The notes: generated from the sequence alone by a model not told the origin. DNA of 64,000 bases from Sutcliffiella horikoshii (GCF_019931755.1 NZ_CP082918.1:1220001-1284000), one strand, 5' to 3'; shown: positions 36,434 to 46,953, counted from the stretch's first letter. Translations and numbers: made by a program.

Positions 36434-39400
36434 GTATGGAACTTCTTCCAAAACCAACAGATGCCCAGTGGACTGATGATCAGTGGAAAGCAATTGTCGC
36501 TTCTGGTAGAGATATACTTGTTGCAGCAGCTGCTGGTTCAGGTAAAACCGCTGTTCTTGTTGAACGGATGATTCATAAGATCGTCGAGGAACATGTTGAT
36601 GTGGACAGGCTGCTTGTCGTTACCTTTACCAATGCTTCAGCTGCAGAAATGCGCCATCGAATCGGTGAAGCGCTGGAAAAACAGTTAGAGAAAAAGCCGG
36701 CATCGCTTCATTTGCGCCGACAGCTAAGTTTATTGAACAGAGCATCCATATCTACGATTCACTCCTTTTGCCTTGAAGTGGTACGGAAATACTATTATTT
36801 GATCGATATTGACCCAAGTTTTCGTATTGCCGATACAACAGAGATTCAATTAATGCAGGAAGAAGTTCTTGAGGGCGTCTTTGAAGAAGAGTATGGGAAA
36901 GAGGACAACGATTTATTTTTTGAATTAGTGGATCAGTACACAAATGACCGTTCGGATGGAGCGTTGCAAAGCCTTGTTCTTGATCTTCATGAGTTTTCAA
37001 GAGCCAATCCTAACCCTGATAAATGGCTGGATGAGATTGTAACTTTTTATCAGTCCACCAGCAAATTTTCTATGGATGAATTGCCTTTCATCTCGACATT
37101 GAAGCGGGAAATGAAACTGCAATTTCTCGGGGCTGAAAGTTTGTTGGAAAAGGCAATGAAAATTACGCTCGAGCCAGGGGGACCTGCTCCTCGCGCTGAG
37201 AATATCGAGCAAGATTTGGCACAACTTCACAGATTGCAAGCTGCCCTCGATACATCTTGGGGAGATTTGTATGAAGCAATGCAGGAACTCGATTTCTCCA
37301 GAGCCAAAACATGCCGCGGCGATGAATATGATAAAGAACTGATAGAAAGATGGACAAAGGCCCGTAATGACGCCAAAGCACTTGTACAAGGGATCAAAGA
37401 TGAATTGTTTTCCAGACGTCCGGAGTCCTTCTTAAAAGATCTCGAAGAATTAGCACCTGTGATGGGTACCCTTGTCAATCTTGTAAAGCGGTATGGCGTG
37501 GAGTTCAGCTTGATGAAGCAAGATAAAGGGCTGGTGGATTTTTCTGACTTAGAGCATCTTTGTTTAAATGTGCTGACCACCTTTAACGAAGGGAAATTAG
37601 AGCGTTCCGAAGCTGCCCTCCGCTATCAGTCCACTTTTAAAGAAGTGATGGTGGATGAGTATCAGGATACAAATATGGTCCAGGAAGCTATCCTGAAGCT
37701 AGTTACGAAGGAAAGCGAAGAATCCGGAAATATGTTTATGGTAGGGGACGTGAAGCAATCGATCTACAGATTCCGATTAGCGGAACCATTTCTGTTTTTA
37801 AGCAAATACAAACGGTTCGATACGGAAGGAAGAGAGTCTGGCCTTCGTATTGATTTGAATAAAAATTTCCGGTCGCGTCCAGAAGTCCTTGATGCCACCA
37901 ACTTTATCTTTAAACAGATCATGGGAGAAACAGTTGGGGAAATCGATTATGACGATGATGCGGAGTTAAAGTTCGGCGCAGCCTATTATCCGGAAGCAAC
38001 AGATCGTGAATCGGAACTATTATTAATAGATCGAAGCGGTTCGGTTGCAGGGGATGAGGACGAACTATCGGAGTCTGCAGATAACACGACTGGATTCGAT
38101 AAAGTGGAGCTGGAGACGGCTCAAGTCGAAGCGAAGATGATCGCTCAGAAAATAAAGCAGCTCATTCAGTCCGGCTATGAGATATATGATAAGGACAGAA
38201 AAGCGATGCGTCCTGTCACCTACAGGGATTTTGTCATCCTGATGCGCTCGATGCCATGGGCTCCACAATTTATGGAGGAGTTTAAGCAAGAGGGACTGCC
38301 TTTATATGCAAACTTGAGCACAGGATATTTTGAGGCAACAGAAGTCGCCATCCTTATATCGCTATTGAAAATCATCGATAATCCATATCAAGATGTTCCA
38401 TTGGCTTCTGTGTTAAGGTCACCGATTGTCGGCCTTGATTCCAATGACTTGGCGACCATCCGCATTCAGCAAAAAAGGGGCTCGTATTATGAAGCGTTGA
38501 TCGCATTTATGGAAAAGGCACCAGATTCTTTGGAAGAGCAAGAATTAGCGAAAAGAGTTCGGTTATTCTATCAGATGCTTCAATCATGGCGGACAGCTGC
38601 GCGTGAAGGTGCATTGTCCGAGTTAATCTGGCAGATCTATCAGGATACCCATTTCCTTGATTTTGTCGGAGGGATGCCGGGCGGAAAGCAGCGTCAGGCG
38701 AATTTGCGGGCACTGTATGACCGGGCAAGACAATATGAATCCACCTCATTCCGCGGCTTGTTCCGTTTCTTGCGTTTTATTGAAAGAATGCAAGAGAGGG
38801 GAGAAGACCTTGGTGCTGCAAGAGCACTTGGGGAGCAAGAGGATGTTGTCAGGCTGATGACGATTCACTCCAGTAAAGGACTTGAGTTTCCCATCGTCTT
38901 TGTTGCAGGACTATCCAGACAGTTCAATATGATGGACCTAAACAAAAGTTATTTGCTGGATAAAGAGCTTGGATTTGGTTCTAAATATGTAAATGCAAAA
39001 CTGCGAATTACCTATCCTACGATCTTGCAGCTGGCATTGAAGCGAAAAGCGAAGGCACAGTTGATAGCAGAAGAAATGCGTGTGTTATACGTAGCTCTCA
39101 CCAGAGCAAAAGAAAAATTATATCTGGTCGGAACGGTAAAGGATTTTGAAAAATCTCAATTGCTGTGGAGTGAACACGTCTCACATGAAAACTGGCTGTT
39201 ACCAGACTATGTGAGAGCAGGCGCGAAATCGTATATGGACTGGGTTGGTCCATCACTTGTGCGCCATAAGGATGCTGAAGCGTTGAGAGGAGATAGTCCG
39301 ACTGGGACAAACCAAGAGGACATCGTCAATCATCCGACTTCATGGAAGATATCCGTCACTAATGTGGAACAATTGCTGCAAGGAATAGAAACTGAAAAAG

Positions 39401-40197
39401 AAGCAGAAAACCTTCTCCTGGATAAGGTGAAACATGGCGAACAGGTCGACATCGAAAGTCCTTACAAAGCGAGAGTGATAGAACAGCTTACTTGGAACTA
39501 TCCATATAAAGAAGCCAGTATCCATCGCTCTAAGCAATCCGTTTCAGAGATAAAAAGAATGAGAGAACAGCAGGATCCATACGCAGATACCACGCTTGTT
39601 CAAACAGAAAGAAGGTATTTCCTTGATCGCCCGGCCTTCTTGCAGAAGAAAAAACTGTCACCATCAGAAATTGGGACGGCGATGCACGCTGTGATGCAGA
39701 ATTTAGATCTTTCCGCCGGAACCATCGATAGAGATTATGTACAGGCGCAAGTTATGGAGATGGTTCAAAAAGAACTAATAACAGCTGAACAGGCAAATGT
39801 CATCGACTTTGACGCAATCGTATCCTTCTTTACCACTCCTGTCGGGAAGCGGATGCAACAGGCGGAACATGTTCACAGGGAGGTTCCATTCAGTTTTGCA
39901 TTGCAGGAAAATGAATTTTTCGAGCAAATGGATTTAAAAGAAGAGACCATTTTGGTGCAAGGTGTTATTGATTGCCTTTTAGAAGATGAAGAGGGGCTAG
40001 TATTGATTGACTACAAAACGGATACCATCACAGGTCGATTCGCTAACGGGTTTGAAGAGGCGGAACCTGTGCTTCGTAACCGTTATAAAGATCAAGTGGC
40101 TCTATATGCAAGGGCTGTTGAAGAAATTTGGAAGAAAGAATTAAAGGAGAAATATTTATATTTCTTTGATGGAAATCAATTGGTGAAGATGGATTAA
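36430..40197 (+). CDS. addA: ATP-dependent helicase/nuclease subunit AddA
   Basis: UvrD-type 3'-5' helicase with a C-terminal nuclease, partner of AddB. 1255 residues. Walker A AAAGSGKTAVLVERM is near residues 34-48, helicase motif II VDEYQDTN near 409, and motif VI VLYVALTRAKEKLYLVG near 883. The nuclease motif LIDYKTD has its metal-binding Asp at about 1194. The start overlaps the addB stop as ATGA, so the subunits are coupled. No defect is visible in any motif. Confidence 0.96.
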   Translation: MSMELLPKPTDAQWTDDQWKAIVASGRDILVAAAAGSGKTAVLVERMIHKIVEEHVDVDRLLVVTFTNASAAEMRHRIGEALEKQLEKKPASLHLRRQLSLLNRASISTIHSFCLEVVRKYYYLIDIDPSFRIADTTEIQLMQEEVLEGVFEEEYGKEDNDLFFELVDQYTNDRSDGALQSLVLDLHEFSRANPNPDKWLDEIVTFYQSTSKFSMDELPFISTLKREMKLQFLGAESLLEKAMKITLEPGGPAPRAENIEQDLAQLHRLQAALDTSWGDLYEAMQELDFSRAKTCRGDEYDKELIERWTKARNDAKALVQGIKDELFSRRPESFLKDLEELAPVMGTLVNLVKRYGVEFSLMKQDKGLVDFSDLEHLCLNVLTTFNEGKLERSEAALRYQSTFKEVMVDEYQDTNMVQEAILKLVTKESEESGNMFMVGDVKQSIYRFRLAEPFLFLSKYKRFDTEGRESGLRIDLNKNFRSRPEVLDATNFIFKQIMGETVGEIDYDDDAELKFGAAYYPEATDRESELLLIDRSGSVAGDEDELSESADNTTGFDKVELETAQVEAKMIAQKIKQLIQSGYEIYDKDRKAMRPVTYRDFVILMRSMPWAPQFMEEFKQEGLPLYANLSTGYFEATEVAILISLLKIIDNPYQDVPLASVLRSPIVGLDSNDLATIRIQQKRGSYYEALIAFMEKAPDSLEEQELAKRVRLFYQMLQSWRTAAREGALSELIWQIYQDTHFLDFVGGMPGGKQRQANLRALYDRARQYESTSFRGLFRFLRFIERMQERGEDLGAARALGEQEDVVRLMTIHSSKGLEFPIVFVAGLSRQFNMMDLNKSYLLDKELGFGSKYVNAKLRITYPTILQLALKRKAKAQLIAEEMRVLYVALTRAKEKLYLVGTVKDFEKSQLLWSEHVSHENWLLPDYVRAGAKSYMDWVGPSLVRHKDAEALRGDSPTGTNQEDIVNHPTSWKISVTNVEQLLQGIETEKEAENLLLDKVKHGEQVDIESPYKARVIEQLTWNYPYKEASIHRSKQSVSEIKRMREQQDPYADTTLVQTERRYFLDRPAFLQKKKLSPSEIGTAMHAVMQNLDLSAGTIDRDYVQAQVMEMVQKELITAEQANVIDFDAIVSFFTTPVGKRMQQAEHVHREVPFSFALQENEFFEQMDLKEETILVQGVIDCLLEDEEGLVLIDYKTDTITGRFANGFEEAEPVLRNRYKDQVALYARAVEEIWKKELKEKYLYFFDGNQLVKMD

Positions 40198-40279
40198 CAC
40201 AAAGAGCGGCTCAGGTGGCAAATGTCAGAGGATGAAAAATTTGTTGCTTGAGCCACTTTCATGGAAGGGAAGAAAGAAG

Positions 40280-41458
40280 ATGCGCATACTTCATACTGCC
40301 GACTGGCATTTGGGCAAAACCTTAGAAGGAAGAAGTCGTTTGCCAGAGCAGGCACAATTTTTAGAAGAACTTCTGCAAATCGTAGAAGAAGAAAAAGTGG
40401 ATGTGGTACTGATGGCGGGAGATGTCTATGATACTGTCAATCCCCCGGCACAGGCAGAAGTGCTTTTCTATGAGTCGCTACAACAGCTATCAAACAATGG
40501 GAAAAGGCCGGTTGCCGTTATTGCAGGGAACCATGATAATCCAGACCGTCTTTCTGCATCCAGACCTCTTGCAAGCTCACAGAATATCTCCTTGCTAGGA
40601 TACCCCACAATGGACGTTCAGAGCATCTATGTCCCCACAACGGAAGAAACTTTGAAGCTAGCTTCTTTACCCTACCCTTCAGAGTCCAGGTTAAACGAAG
40701 TGCTTTCCGAAGAGTTTGAAGAAAAAGTGATCAGGGATCATTATAATGCAAGAATTCGCCAGTTTTTTGATAAGATGTGTGAACAATTTACCGAGTCCTC
40801 TGTGAATATCGCAATGAGCCATCTTTTTGTTGCCGGTGGAAATTCCACGGATTCGGAACGCCCAATCGAAGTAGGCGGAGCATTTACGGTGGCAGCAGAA
40901 AGTTTGCCAGAGCAAGCTCAATATGTTGCCTTAGGTCATTTACATCGCCCTCAAACCATCAAACGTGCCAAAACGGCTGCCAGATACTCAGGCTCACCGC
41001 TTGCTTATAGCTTTTCAGAAGCTGGATATACGAAAAGTGTAACCATTATTGATGCTAAGCCTGGTAAAGAAGTAGAAACGAAAGAAATCTACCTTTCTAG
41101 TGGAAAGCCTCTTGTAAAATGGAAGGCAACAGAAGGAGTCCAACAAGTTTATAGTTGGCTAGAAGAAAAGAAAGACAGCAATGCATGGGTAGATCTTGAA
41201 ATACATGTCACCAATGCTTTATCCATGGAAGAGATCCACCGCATCCGAAAACATCACGATGGCATCCTCCATATCCGTCCTATTTTTCCGGAAATGGTCG
41301 AGGAGAGAAAAGCGGTAAAGATGGACAGTGTTCCAATTGAGGAACTGTTTGTGAGGTTTTATGAAAAACAGTCAGGAGGCGCAAAACCTGAGGAAGAACT
41401 AGTCCGATTATTTCTCTCCTTATTGCAGGATGACACGTTGAAGGAGGAGCAAGTATGA
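40280..41458 (+). CDS. sbcD: DNA repair exonuclease SbcD (Mre11-like)
   Basis: Metal-dependent nuclease subunit of SbcCD, which opens hairpins and processes blocked DNA ends. 392 residues. The phosphoesterase motifs are HTADWHLGK (about residues 5-13), AGDVYDTVNPP, AGNHDNPDRLSA and ALGHLHRPQ. The ATG at 40280 gives the standard MRILHTADWH start; a frame extension upstream to 40232 is not family-like. It ends overlapping sbcC by 4 bp, and follows addA by 82 bp with no terminator. Confidence 0.95.
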   Translation: MRILHTADWHLGKTLEGRSRLPEQAQFLEELLQIVEEEKVDVVLMAGDVYDTVNPPAQAEVLFYESLQQLSNNGKRPVAVIAGNHDNPDRLSASRPLASSQNISLLGYPTMDVQSIYVPTTEETLKLASLPYPSESRLNEVLSEEFEEKVIRDHYNARIRQFFDKMCEQFTESSVNIAMSHLFVAGGNSTDSERPIEVGGAFTVAAESLPEQAQYVALGHLHRPQTIKRAKTAARYSGSPLAYSFSEAGYTKSVTIIDAKPGKEVETKEIYLSSGKPLVKWKATEGVQQVYSWLEEKKDSNAWVDLEIHVTNALSMEEIHRIRKHHDGILHIRPIFPEMVEERKAVKMDSVPIEELFVRFYEKQSGGAKPEEELVRLFLSLLQDDTLKEEQV

Positions 41459-44400
41459 AACCAATCACATTGACGATCGGAGGGCTTCACAGCTTCCGGG
41501 AAAAACAAATAATTGACTTTGAATTGCTTTGTGAAGGTGGAGTGTTTGGAATCTTTGGGCCCACCGGAAGTGGGAAATCCTCCATATTGGATGGGATGAC
41601 GCTTGCATTGTACGGAAAAGTAGAGCGGGCCTCCAATAATACGCAAGGAATTATGAATCATGCGGAAAACCAGTTGGAAGTTTCCTTTTTATTTGAACTG
41701 GAAAATGCTAAAGGGAAGCAACGTTTTAAAGTGGAACGGACCTTTAAACGAACAGATGATATCCGCGTGAAATCAGGAATTTCAAGATTGACGGAAGTAA
41801 AAGAAAGTGAGCATATCGTGATTGCGGATAAGGCTAGTGAAGTGAACCAGGCCATTCAAGAGATACTCGGCCTAACCATTGATGATTTCACCAGAGCCGT
41901 TGTGTTGCCACAAGGTAAATTTGCGGAATTTCTATCGCTTAAAGGTGCGGACAGAAGACAAATGCTGCAACGCCTTTTCCAGTTAGAAAAATACGGTGAT
42001 CAGCTTTCCCGAAAAATTAAGGAAGAGCTGCAAGAAAAAACGAGACTCTTGGGAGAAATACATGCCGAGCAGTTAGGGTTGGGCGAGGCTTCAGATGAGG
42101 CGGTAAAAGAAGCGGAAAAAGCGTTCAGAGAAGTAGAAGCGCTTGTTAAAAGGTCAGAAAAAGCACTTCAAGAGATGGAACATGCATTTGAGCAAAAAAA
42201 GAAGCAGTGGGAAAGGCAAGTAGAAAAGGCTCAGGTGGAAAAAAAGCTTCACTCTTACTTATTACAAGAGGCTTCTATTAAGGAGCTAGAAACTTCCTAT
42301 ACATTGGCAGAACAGGCAGAGAGCTTAAAACCTTTATTGGAAGATTTGAAAGAAGTAGAAAAAGCTTTATTAGAGTGGAAGCGAAGAAATAACTTTGACC
42401 AAAAAGCCAATGAATCTGCAAAAGGAGCATTGGACCAAGCGTTGAAAACGTATGAAGCAACAAGGGGTAAGAAAGAAGCAGAATTCCCTGTGCTGCTGGC
42501 AAAGAAAGAAAAGTTAGAACGTGCGAGAAACCTGGAAGACGGATTGACTGCCTATCAGCCCAAAATGGAAGAACACAAACGTTCTTTGGCTTCTAATAAA
42601 GAAGTATTTTCTACATTACACACTCAGGAAGAAAAAGCTAAGGAGCTGTATACCAAGGCAGTAAACAAGCAAAAGACAATAAAAGAGGAGCTTGCCTCCC
42701 TTGCGTTTGCACCTGCACGTCTAGAATTACTGCAGAAAGCATTTGACAAGAAACAAGAGATACTGCTCATTGAGAAAAAAATGAAGGAAAATGGAGCAGA
42801 AGTACAAACGCTGCAAAACAAAATCTCTTCGTTTCAGGCGGAGAATCAAAAAGCGGAAGCAAATCTGAATAAGGGAAAAGAAACTCTCTTAGAAATTTTC
42901 CAAAATACAGAGAAACACTATGATCATGCATCAGAAATGGCACAACAGCTTGATTGGCTGGAAAGGCAGATTGAACAGTTTTTAGAAGCGGAACAAAAAC
43001 TTGCGGATGATGCTAAAATCCATCAACTTGCATTGGAGTTGGCCAAATCCCTTGAAAACGGAGATGCATGTCCAGTTTGTGGTTCCACAGAGCATCCTGG
43101 TCTAGCTTCTCATCAAGCTCATAGGGAAATAGCAAGCACCAAAGAAGAAACCGGAGTAGGGAAAATGCCTGCTGCGATTTCACAGCAAAAACAGGAAAAC
43201 CTGAAAATTAAGTTTAAATTAGAGCAAATAGCTACAGAACTTCATCGAGAACTTGAAGGGGAAAAAGACTTGCCTACCCCGAAGGAATCATTGGAGAAAT
43301 GGGATCTGTGGGACAAGGAATTGAACGAGTCCAAGGATACAGCGGTGCTGCTTGCTGAAAAGTACCATAGAATTGCAACAGAACAAAAAGCTTTCGTTCA
43401 AGATCTCATACAGTTGCAAGAAAAGAAAGAGAAGGTGGACAACTACCTTAAAACATGGTCAGGCACCTTTAAAGAAACAGCAAAGCTTGCTTCAAGCTAT
43501 ACGGAACAGCTTGAAGCATGGATAAAGCGTCTAGAAGATACAAAACAGGAGTTGGTAGAAAAGAAAAACAAGTGGGACAGAGATTTCGAAGAAGAAAAAT
43601 ATGAAGAAATTGAAACCACCTATCAAGCTGCCAAAGAAGCGGACAAGAAACGTTTGGACCTGCAGGAAAGAATAAATACTAGTGTGGATTTTATTGAATC
43701 AAAAGAGAAAGAATTAAAAGAAGCACTAGATAAGAAAAGAGAAATCGAAAAGACTATTTACCAAGAGGAATTGCAACTCGAACAGATTCAGAATCGTATG
43801 AAAGATACGCTAGAAGAAATAAAGTCCATCGTTGGAGAGAATAATATCAAAGATGAGCTGAAGCGTATTGAGCATGATGTGGAAAACCTAAAGAGGCTGG
43901 AAAGAGAAAACTACCAAAAATGGATTGAATCCCAGCAGCATGCTCAAGAAAGGGAAAAAGCTGCTTCACACAGTGAACAGATGGTAAAGGAAACGTTGTC
44001 ACGCCTTGCTCTCCTCCAGGAAAAATGGAAACATGAGCTAGAAAAATCCGTGTTCACATCTATGGATGCTGTTGAGTCAGCAATTGTTCATATAGATTCA
44101 AAAGAAATGTGGAAAGAACAAATAGAACAGTACTGGGAGGAAAGAAAGGCCATTGAAAAGGACCTCTCTCGTTTGAATGCATTAATTGGCACAGAAAGAT
44201 TGAGTGAAGCAGAATGGGTAGATTCCCAAGAGCAATTGCAGTCTGCCCGTAAGGATCTTCGCGATGGAATTGAAAGAAAAAGTGCACTTCAACAGAATCT
44301 TCTTTCATTAAAAGATCGTAATGAACGGTTTAGGGTTCTCGAGGAAAAGAAGACCAAGCTCTCCGAGGAGACTCAAGCATATCAAAAGCTGCAGAGTGTC

Positions 44401-44880
44401 TTTAAAGGGAACAGTTTTGTTGAATACTTGGCCGAAGAGCAGTTGCATCAAATAAGCAGAGATGCTTCAGAAAGATTGGGACAGCTTACCCGCCAAAGAT
44501 ATGCATTGGAAATGGACTCAAATGGAGGCTTCATTATCCGTGACGATGCCAATGGTGGTGTAAGAAGACCAGTTTCCACGCTTTCTGGTGGAGAAACATT
44601 CCTTACTTCCTTGGCACTTGCATTGTCCCTTTCCGCTCAAATTCAGTTAAGAGGAGAATACCCACTGCAGTTCTTCTTCCTTGATGAGGGCTTTGGGACA
44701 CTTGATTCAGAGTTACTGGATGCAGTAGTTACGGCATTGGAGAAGCTTCAGTCCGACCATCTGGCAGTAGGGGTCATTTCCCACGTACAAGAGCTAAGGG
44801 CACGTTTGCCGAGACGATTGGTTGTTACACCTGCACAGTCTTCTGGGAAAGGTTCGGTCGTGACGTTGGAAAATTTATGA
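41455..44880 (+). CDS. sbcC: DNA repair ATPase SbcC (Rad50-like)
   Basis: SMC-like ATPase of 1141 residues. Walker A GPTGSGKSSILDGM is near residues 36-49. Two long coiled coils flank the zinc hook CPVC (residues 539-542). The C-terminal ABC signature STLSGGETFLTSLALALSLS and Walker B FFLDEGFGTLD are intact. It works with SbcD as a heterotetramer and overlaps its gene by 4 bp. High Lys/Glu content is normal for the coiled coils. Confidence 0.95.
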   Translation: MKPITLTIGGLHSFREKQIIDFELLCEGGVFGIFGPTGSGKSSILDGMTLALYGKVERASNNTQGIMNHAENQLEVSFLFELENAKGKQRFKVERTFKRTDDIRVKSGISRLTEVKESEHIVIADKASEVNQAIQEILGLTIDDFTRAVVLPQGKFAEFLSLKGADRRQMLQRLFQLEKYGDQLSRKIKEELQEKTRLLGEIHAEQLGLGEASDEAVKEAEKAFREVEALVKRSEKALQEMEHAFEQKKKQWERQVEKAQVEKKLHSYLLQEASIKELETSYTLAEQAESLKPLLEDLKEVEKALLEWKRRNNFDQKANESAKGALDQALKTYEATRGKKEAEFPVLLAKKEKLERARNLEDGLTAYQPKMEEHKRSLASNKEVFSTLHTQEEKAKELYTKAVNKQKTIKEELASLAFAPARLELLQKAFDKKQEILLIEKKMKENGAEVQTLQNKISSFQAENQKAEANLNKGKETLLEIFQNTEKHYDHASEMAQQLDWLERQIEQFLEAEQKLADDAKIHQLALELAKSLENGDACPVCGSTEHPGLASHQAHREIASTKEETGVGKMPAAISQQKQENLKIKFKLEQIATELHRELEGEKDLPTPKESLEKWDLWDKELNESKDTAVLLAEKYHRIATEQKAFVQDLIQLQEKKEKVDNYLKTWSGTFKETAKLASSYTEQLEAWIKRLEDTKQELVEKKNKWDRDFEEEKYEEIETTYQAAKEADKKRLDLQERINTSVDFIESKEKELKEALDKKREIEKTIYQEELQLEQIQNRMKDTLEEIKSIVGENNIKDELKRIEHDVENLKRLERENYQKWIESQQHAQEREKAASHSEQMVKETLSRLALLQEKWKHELEKSVFTSMDAVESAIVHIDSKEMWKEQIEQYWEERKAIEKDLSRLNALIGTERLSEAEWVDSQEQLQSARKDLRDGIERKSALQQNLLSLKDRNERFRVLEEKKTKLSEETQAYQKLQSVFKGNSFVEYLAEEQLHQISRDASERLGQLTRQRYALEMDSNGGFIIRDDANGGVRRPVSTLSGGETFLTSLALALSLSAQIQLRGEYPLQFFFLDEGFGTLDSELLDAVVTALEKLQSDHLAVGVISHVQELRARLPRRLVVTPAQSSGKGSVVTLENL

Positions 44881-44956
44881 TTATTTTATTGTAGTAATGT
44901 GAAGGGTTAATGGATGTGTATGGATGTTGAATTTGAATGGGGGAGGTGTATTTGAA

Positions 44957-45268
44957 ATGGGAAAGAAGAAAAAGCACGACATCGGAACCTGTGAGCTTTG
45001 TGAAAGAGAAGAGGTGGAAATAACGGTCCATCATCTAACCCCAAAGGAAATGGGAGGGACCTTTCTGCCGACGGCTAATCTTTGTATTCCATGTCATAAA
45101 CAAATACACGCCTTATACACGAATGAAGAACTGGCCATCCGTCTGAATACAGTTCTTCTCCTGAAGGATGACCCAAAGATTGCCTCCTTCATCAAATGGA
45201 TCCAAAAACAGCCATCTACCAAAATCCCACTAACACGCAAGTCAAACGAACGAAAACAAAAACGATAA
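44957..45268 (+). CDS. yisB: HNH-type protein YisB
   Basis: A 103-residue protein with an HNH-like zinc-binding core. CELCEREEVEITVHHLTP has the first Cys pair and the HH, followed by an Asn and LCIPCHKQIHALY with the second Cys pair and the final His. The fold suggests a nuclease, but activity has not been shown that I know of. It follows sbcC by 76 bp, as in B. subtilis, so a link with DNA processing is plausible. ATG with GGGAGGTG at 8 bp. Confidence 0.85.
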   Translation: MGKKKKHDIGTCELCEREEVEITVHHLTPKEMGGTFLPTANLCIPCHKQIHALYTNEELAIRLNTVLLLKDDPKIASFIKWIQKQPSTKIPLTRKSNERKQKR

Positions 45269-45294
45269 AATCCGATAATACCAACAAAAAAACC

Positions 45295-45327
45295 AAAACC
45301 CGTGCCACTTGCGTTGGCACGGGTTTT
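45295..45327 (-). terminator. Bidirectional terminator between yisB and the gerP operon
   Basis: AAAACCCGTGCCA / TGGCACGGGTTTT stem. On the minus strand it is followed by GGTTTTTTTG, and on the plus strand by a weaker GTGGTATTT. It probably serves the convergent units on both sides. Confidence 0.82.
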
Positions 45328-45405
45328 GTGGTATTTCGGGGTGGAAGGGGAAAGTCCTAGAGGGGTCTGACCCCCTTTTTTCTTTTTTTTCTCTTTTTTC
45401 TTTTG

Positions 45406-45624
45406 TTAGTTATTCGCCACAATATCCTGGTCATTGATGTCAGGGTCGATGGTGTTGGTGGCGGATAGACCGTTGTTGGTGATGACGAAGTTGCCGGTGT
45501 TTAGTGCACCGGATCCTGCTGAGGTTTTGGAGGCTGATTTAGGGGAGATGTAGAAGGAATCCCCGAAATTGATGACGCCTCCGCCTACACTGTTGATGGC
45601 AACCGGACCTACGATAGCTGGCAT
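45406..45624 (-). CDS. gerPF: Spore germination protein GerPF
   Basis: A 72-residue protein starting MPAIVGPVAINSVGGGVINF, strongly similar to GerPA of the same operon. Pattern: hydrophobic FGDSFYISPKSASKT, then GSGALNTGNFVITNN. GerP proteins are made in the mother cell and needed for small germinants to pass the coat. The ATG at 45624 has AAGGATG upstream; an ATG at 45663 is too far out for the family start. Last gene of the operon. Confidence 0.93.
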   Translation of the reverse strand: MPAIVGPVAINSVGGGVINFGDSFYISPKSASKTSAGSGALNTGNFVITNNGLSATNTIDPDINDQDIVANN

Positions 45625-45721
45625 GTAGAACATCCTTTTTGTTTTTTGAGTGAGCGCACTCATGTTTTTATGATACTTATACTATATGAAACCTCCCCTA
45701 AAAGGTGAAGATACTGAAAAT

Positions 45722-46138
45722 CTAATCATCCTCGCTCTTTTTTGGAGTATCTGGTATTCCCATTGCTTTATGAACCTCTGGGCCAAGTAGTTGCCTTGTA
45801 TGTTTAACCCTGGCTTCCGCGCAGATTGTCTGGGATGAACCGATTTGCAGGACAGAGGAAGAAGAGACCCCTTTAATCTTGATATGATTCACACAAATGT
45901 TTGGGTTTACATTATTTACAGACATATTTACACGTTCTGTTAAAACTGGAGTCGGGGACTGCATCGTAAATATTGGGAACTCAGAGAAATTCCCTTCGTT
46001 CCCATAAAATTTCGGAAACTCTCTTTTTACAGCGAGAGCCCTGGACTTGGCATTAATATAGTACGAATCCCCAATATGAAAATAAGAGCTAAAGGACAAA
46101 GAGTGCAAATTAATCTCGTTTACTCTGGAAATTCTCAT
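45722..46138 (-). CDS. gerPE: Spore germination protein GerPE
   Basis: A 138-residue protein. Its N-terminal part (MRISRVNEINLHSLSFSS, then FHIGDSYYINAKSRALAV) and second half (IKIKGVSSSSVLQIGSSQTI) both carry the short GerP motif also seen in GerPB and GerPD. It starts three bases after the gerPD stop. The role is in coat permeability to germinants, as part of GerP. The gap to gerPF is 97 bp with no terminator. Confidence 0.9.
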   Translation of the reverse strand: MRISRVNEINLHSLSFSSYFHIGDSYYINAKSRALAVKREFPKFYGNEGNFSEFPIFTMQSPTPVLTERVNMSVNNVNPNICVNHIKIKGVSSSSVLQIGSSQTICAEARVKHTRQLLGPEVHKAMGIPDTPKKSEDD

Positions 46139-46141
46139 AGG

Positions 46142-46318
46142 CTATTCCGTAGTTAATGGAACAAATGGTCCAATTACCAATGATTCAGGGGGAGTGTCGA
46201 AATAAGATGTCAGGCAAATGTTCTGGGTATCCCCGACCAGAAAAATAGAAGAGGAAGAAACCCCAAGGATATCGACATTATTCACTTGCAGATTATGGTT
46301 TGTCACTTGAAAGTTCAT
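46142..46318 (-). CDS. gerPD: Spore germination protein GerPD
   Basis: A 58-residue protein, starting MNFQVTNHNLQVNNVDILGV and continuing with SSSSIFLVGDTQNICLTSYF. The SSSxxxxxGD/S motif matches GerPB and GerPE. It fills the space between gerPC and gerPE exactly where gerPD is expected. A hydrophobic central stretch and no enzymatic motif fit a coat-associated structural role. Confidence 0.9.
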   Translation of the reverse strand: MNFQVTNHNLQVNNVDILGVSSSSIFLVGDTQNICLTSYFDTPPESLVIGPFVPLTTE

Positions 46319-46335
46319 ATGTTAACACCACACAT

Positions 46336-46953
46336 CTATTTTTTTTGAGGAAGAGTTTGAATAAAGACAGCAAAAGCTTTATCCATATCCCCTTGAAGCT
46401 GTTGAATCGCTATTTCCTTAATTTTTTCATCATTGTAGCCCTTTTGGACAGCTTCGGCCGTAATCGTATTTAACGTGTGATTCACACGTGAAGCTAGTTG
46501 ATTGTTTACATCTTGAATCATGAAATCATGATAGTGTTTTTCGAGAGTTCTGCCTTGCTGTTTCGCTATCTGGTCAATCTTTGCTTTTCCATTTTTGTTG
46601 AGATATTCCCGTAAGTCTGCTTCAATACCTTGGGCTAAATTCTGGTTTCGTTGAGGTACAGGAACTTCTAGGTTGTTTTGGGTTACAACGAAATCTTCAA
46701 TCTCACCTGCGGACCCAGGTGTCAACCCGATATTCAATGTGCCTTCCAACGTTTCTACCTTAAGTTGATCAAATTTATACTCAATTCGTTCGATATTCAT
46801 ACTTGGTTTTTCTTTTAATTGGGTGATTTCCTGTTGCATAAGTTTCACCAGTTCCTCGAGGGTGGAAATCTGTTTCGTCTGGTTTTCTACTACTTGTTGA
46901 AGTTGCTGGATCTGTTGCTGCGATTGATAAAAATACTGATAGTTATTGTACAT
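46336..46953 (-). CDS. gerPC: Spore germination protein GerPC
   Basis: A 205-residue protein, the only large GerP member. The N-terminus is Gln-rich and forms a coiled coil (QQIQQLQQVVENQTKQISTL, about residues 12-31), followed by a predicted beta-rich middle and a helical C-terminus. Size, coiled coil and operon position fit GerPC. It starts at an ATG with GGGGTGG upstream; 97 bp without features separate it from gerPB. Confidence 0.88.
   Translation of the reverse strand: MYNNYQYFYQSQQQIQQLQQVVENQTKQISTLEELVKLMQQEITQLKEKPSMNIERIEYKFDQLKVETLEGTLNIGLTPGSAGEIEDFVVTQNNLEVPVPQRNQNLAQGIEADLREYLNKNGKAKIDQIAKQQGRTLEKHYHDFMIQDVNNQLASRVNHTLNTITAEAVQKGYNDEKIKEIAIQQLQGDMDKAFAVFIQTLPQKK

Noticed and set aside
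36752..37580. Antisense frames inside addA
   Set aside because: They are shadows of a highly conserved gene, without ribosome binding sites or family resemblance.
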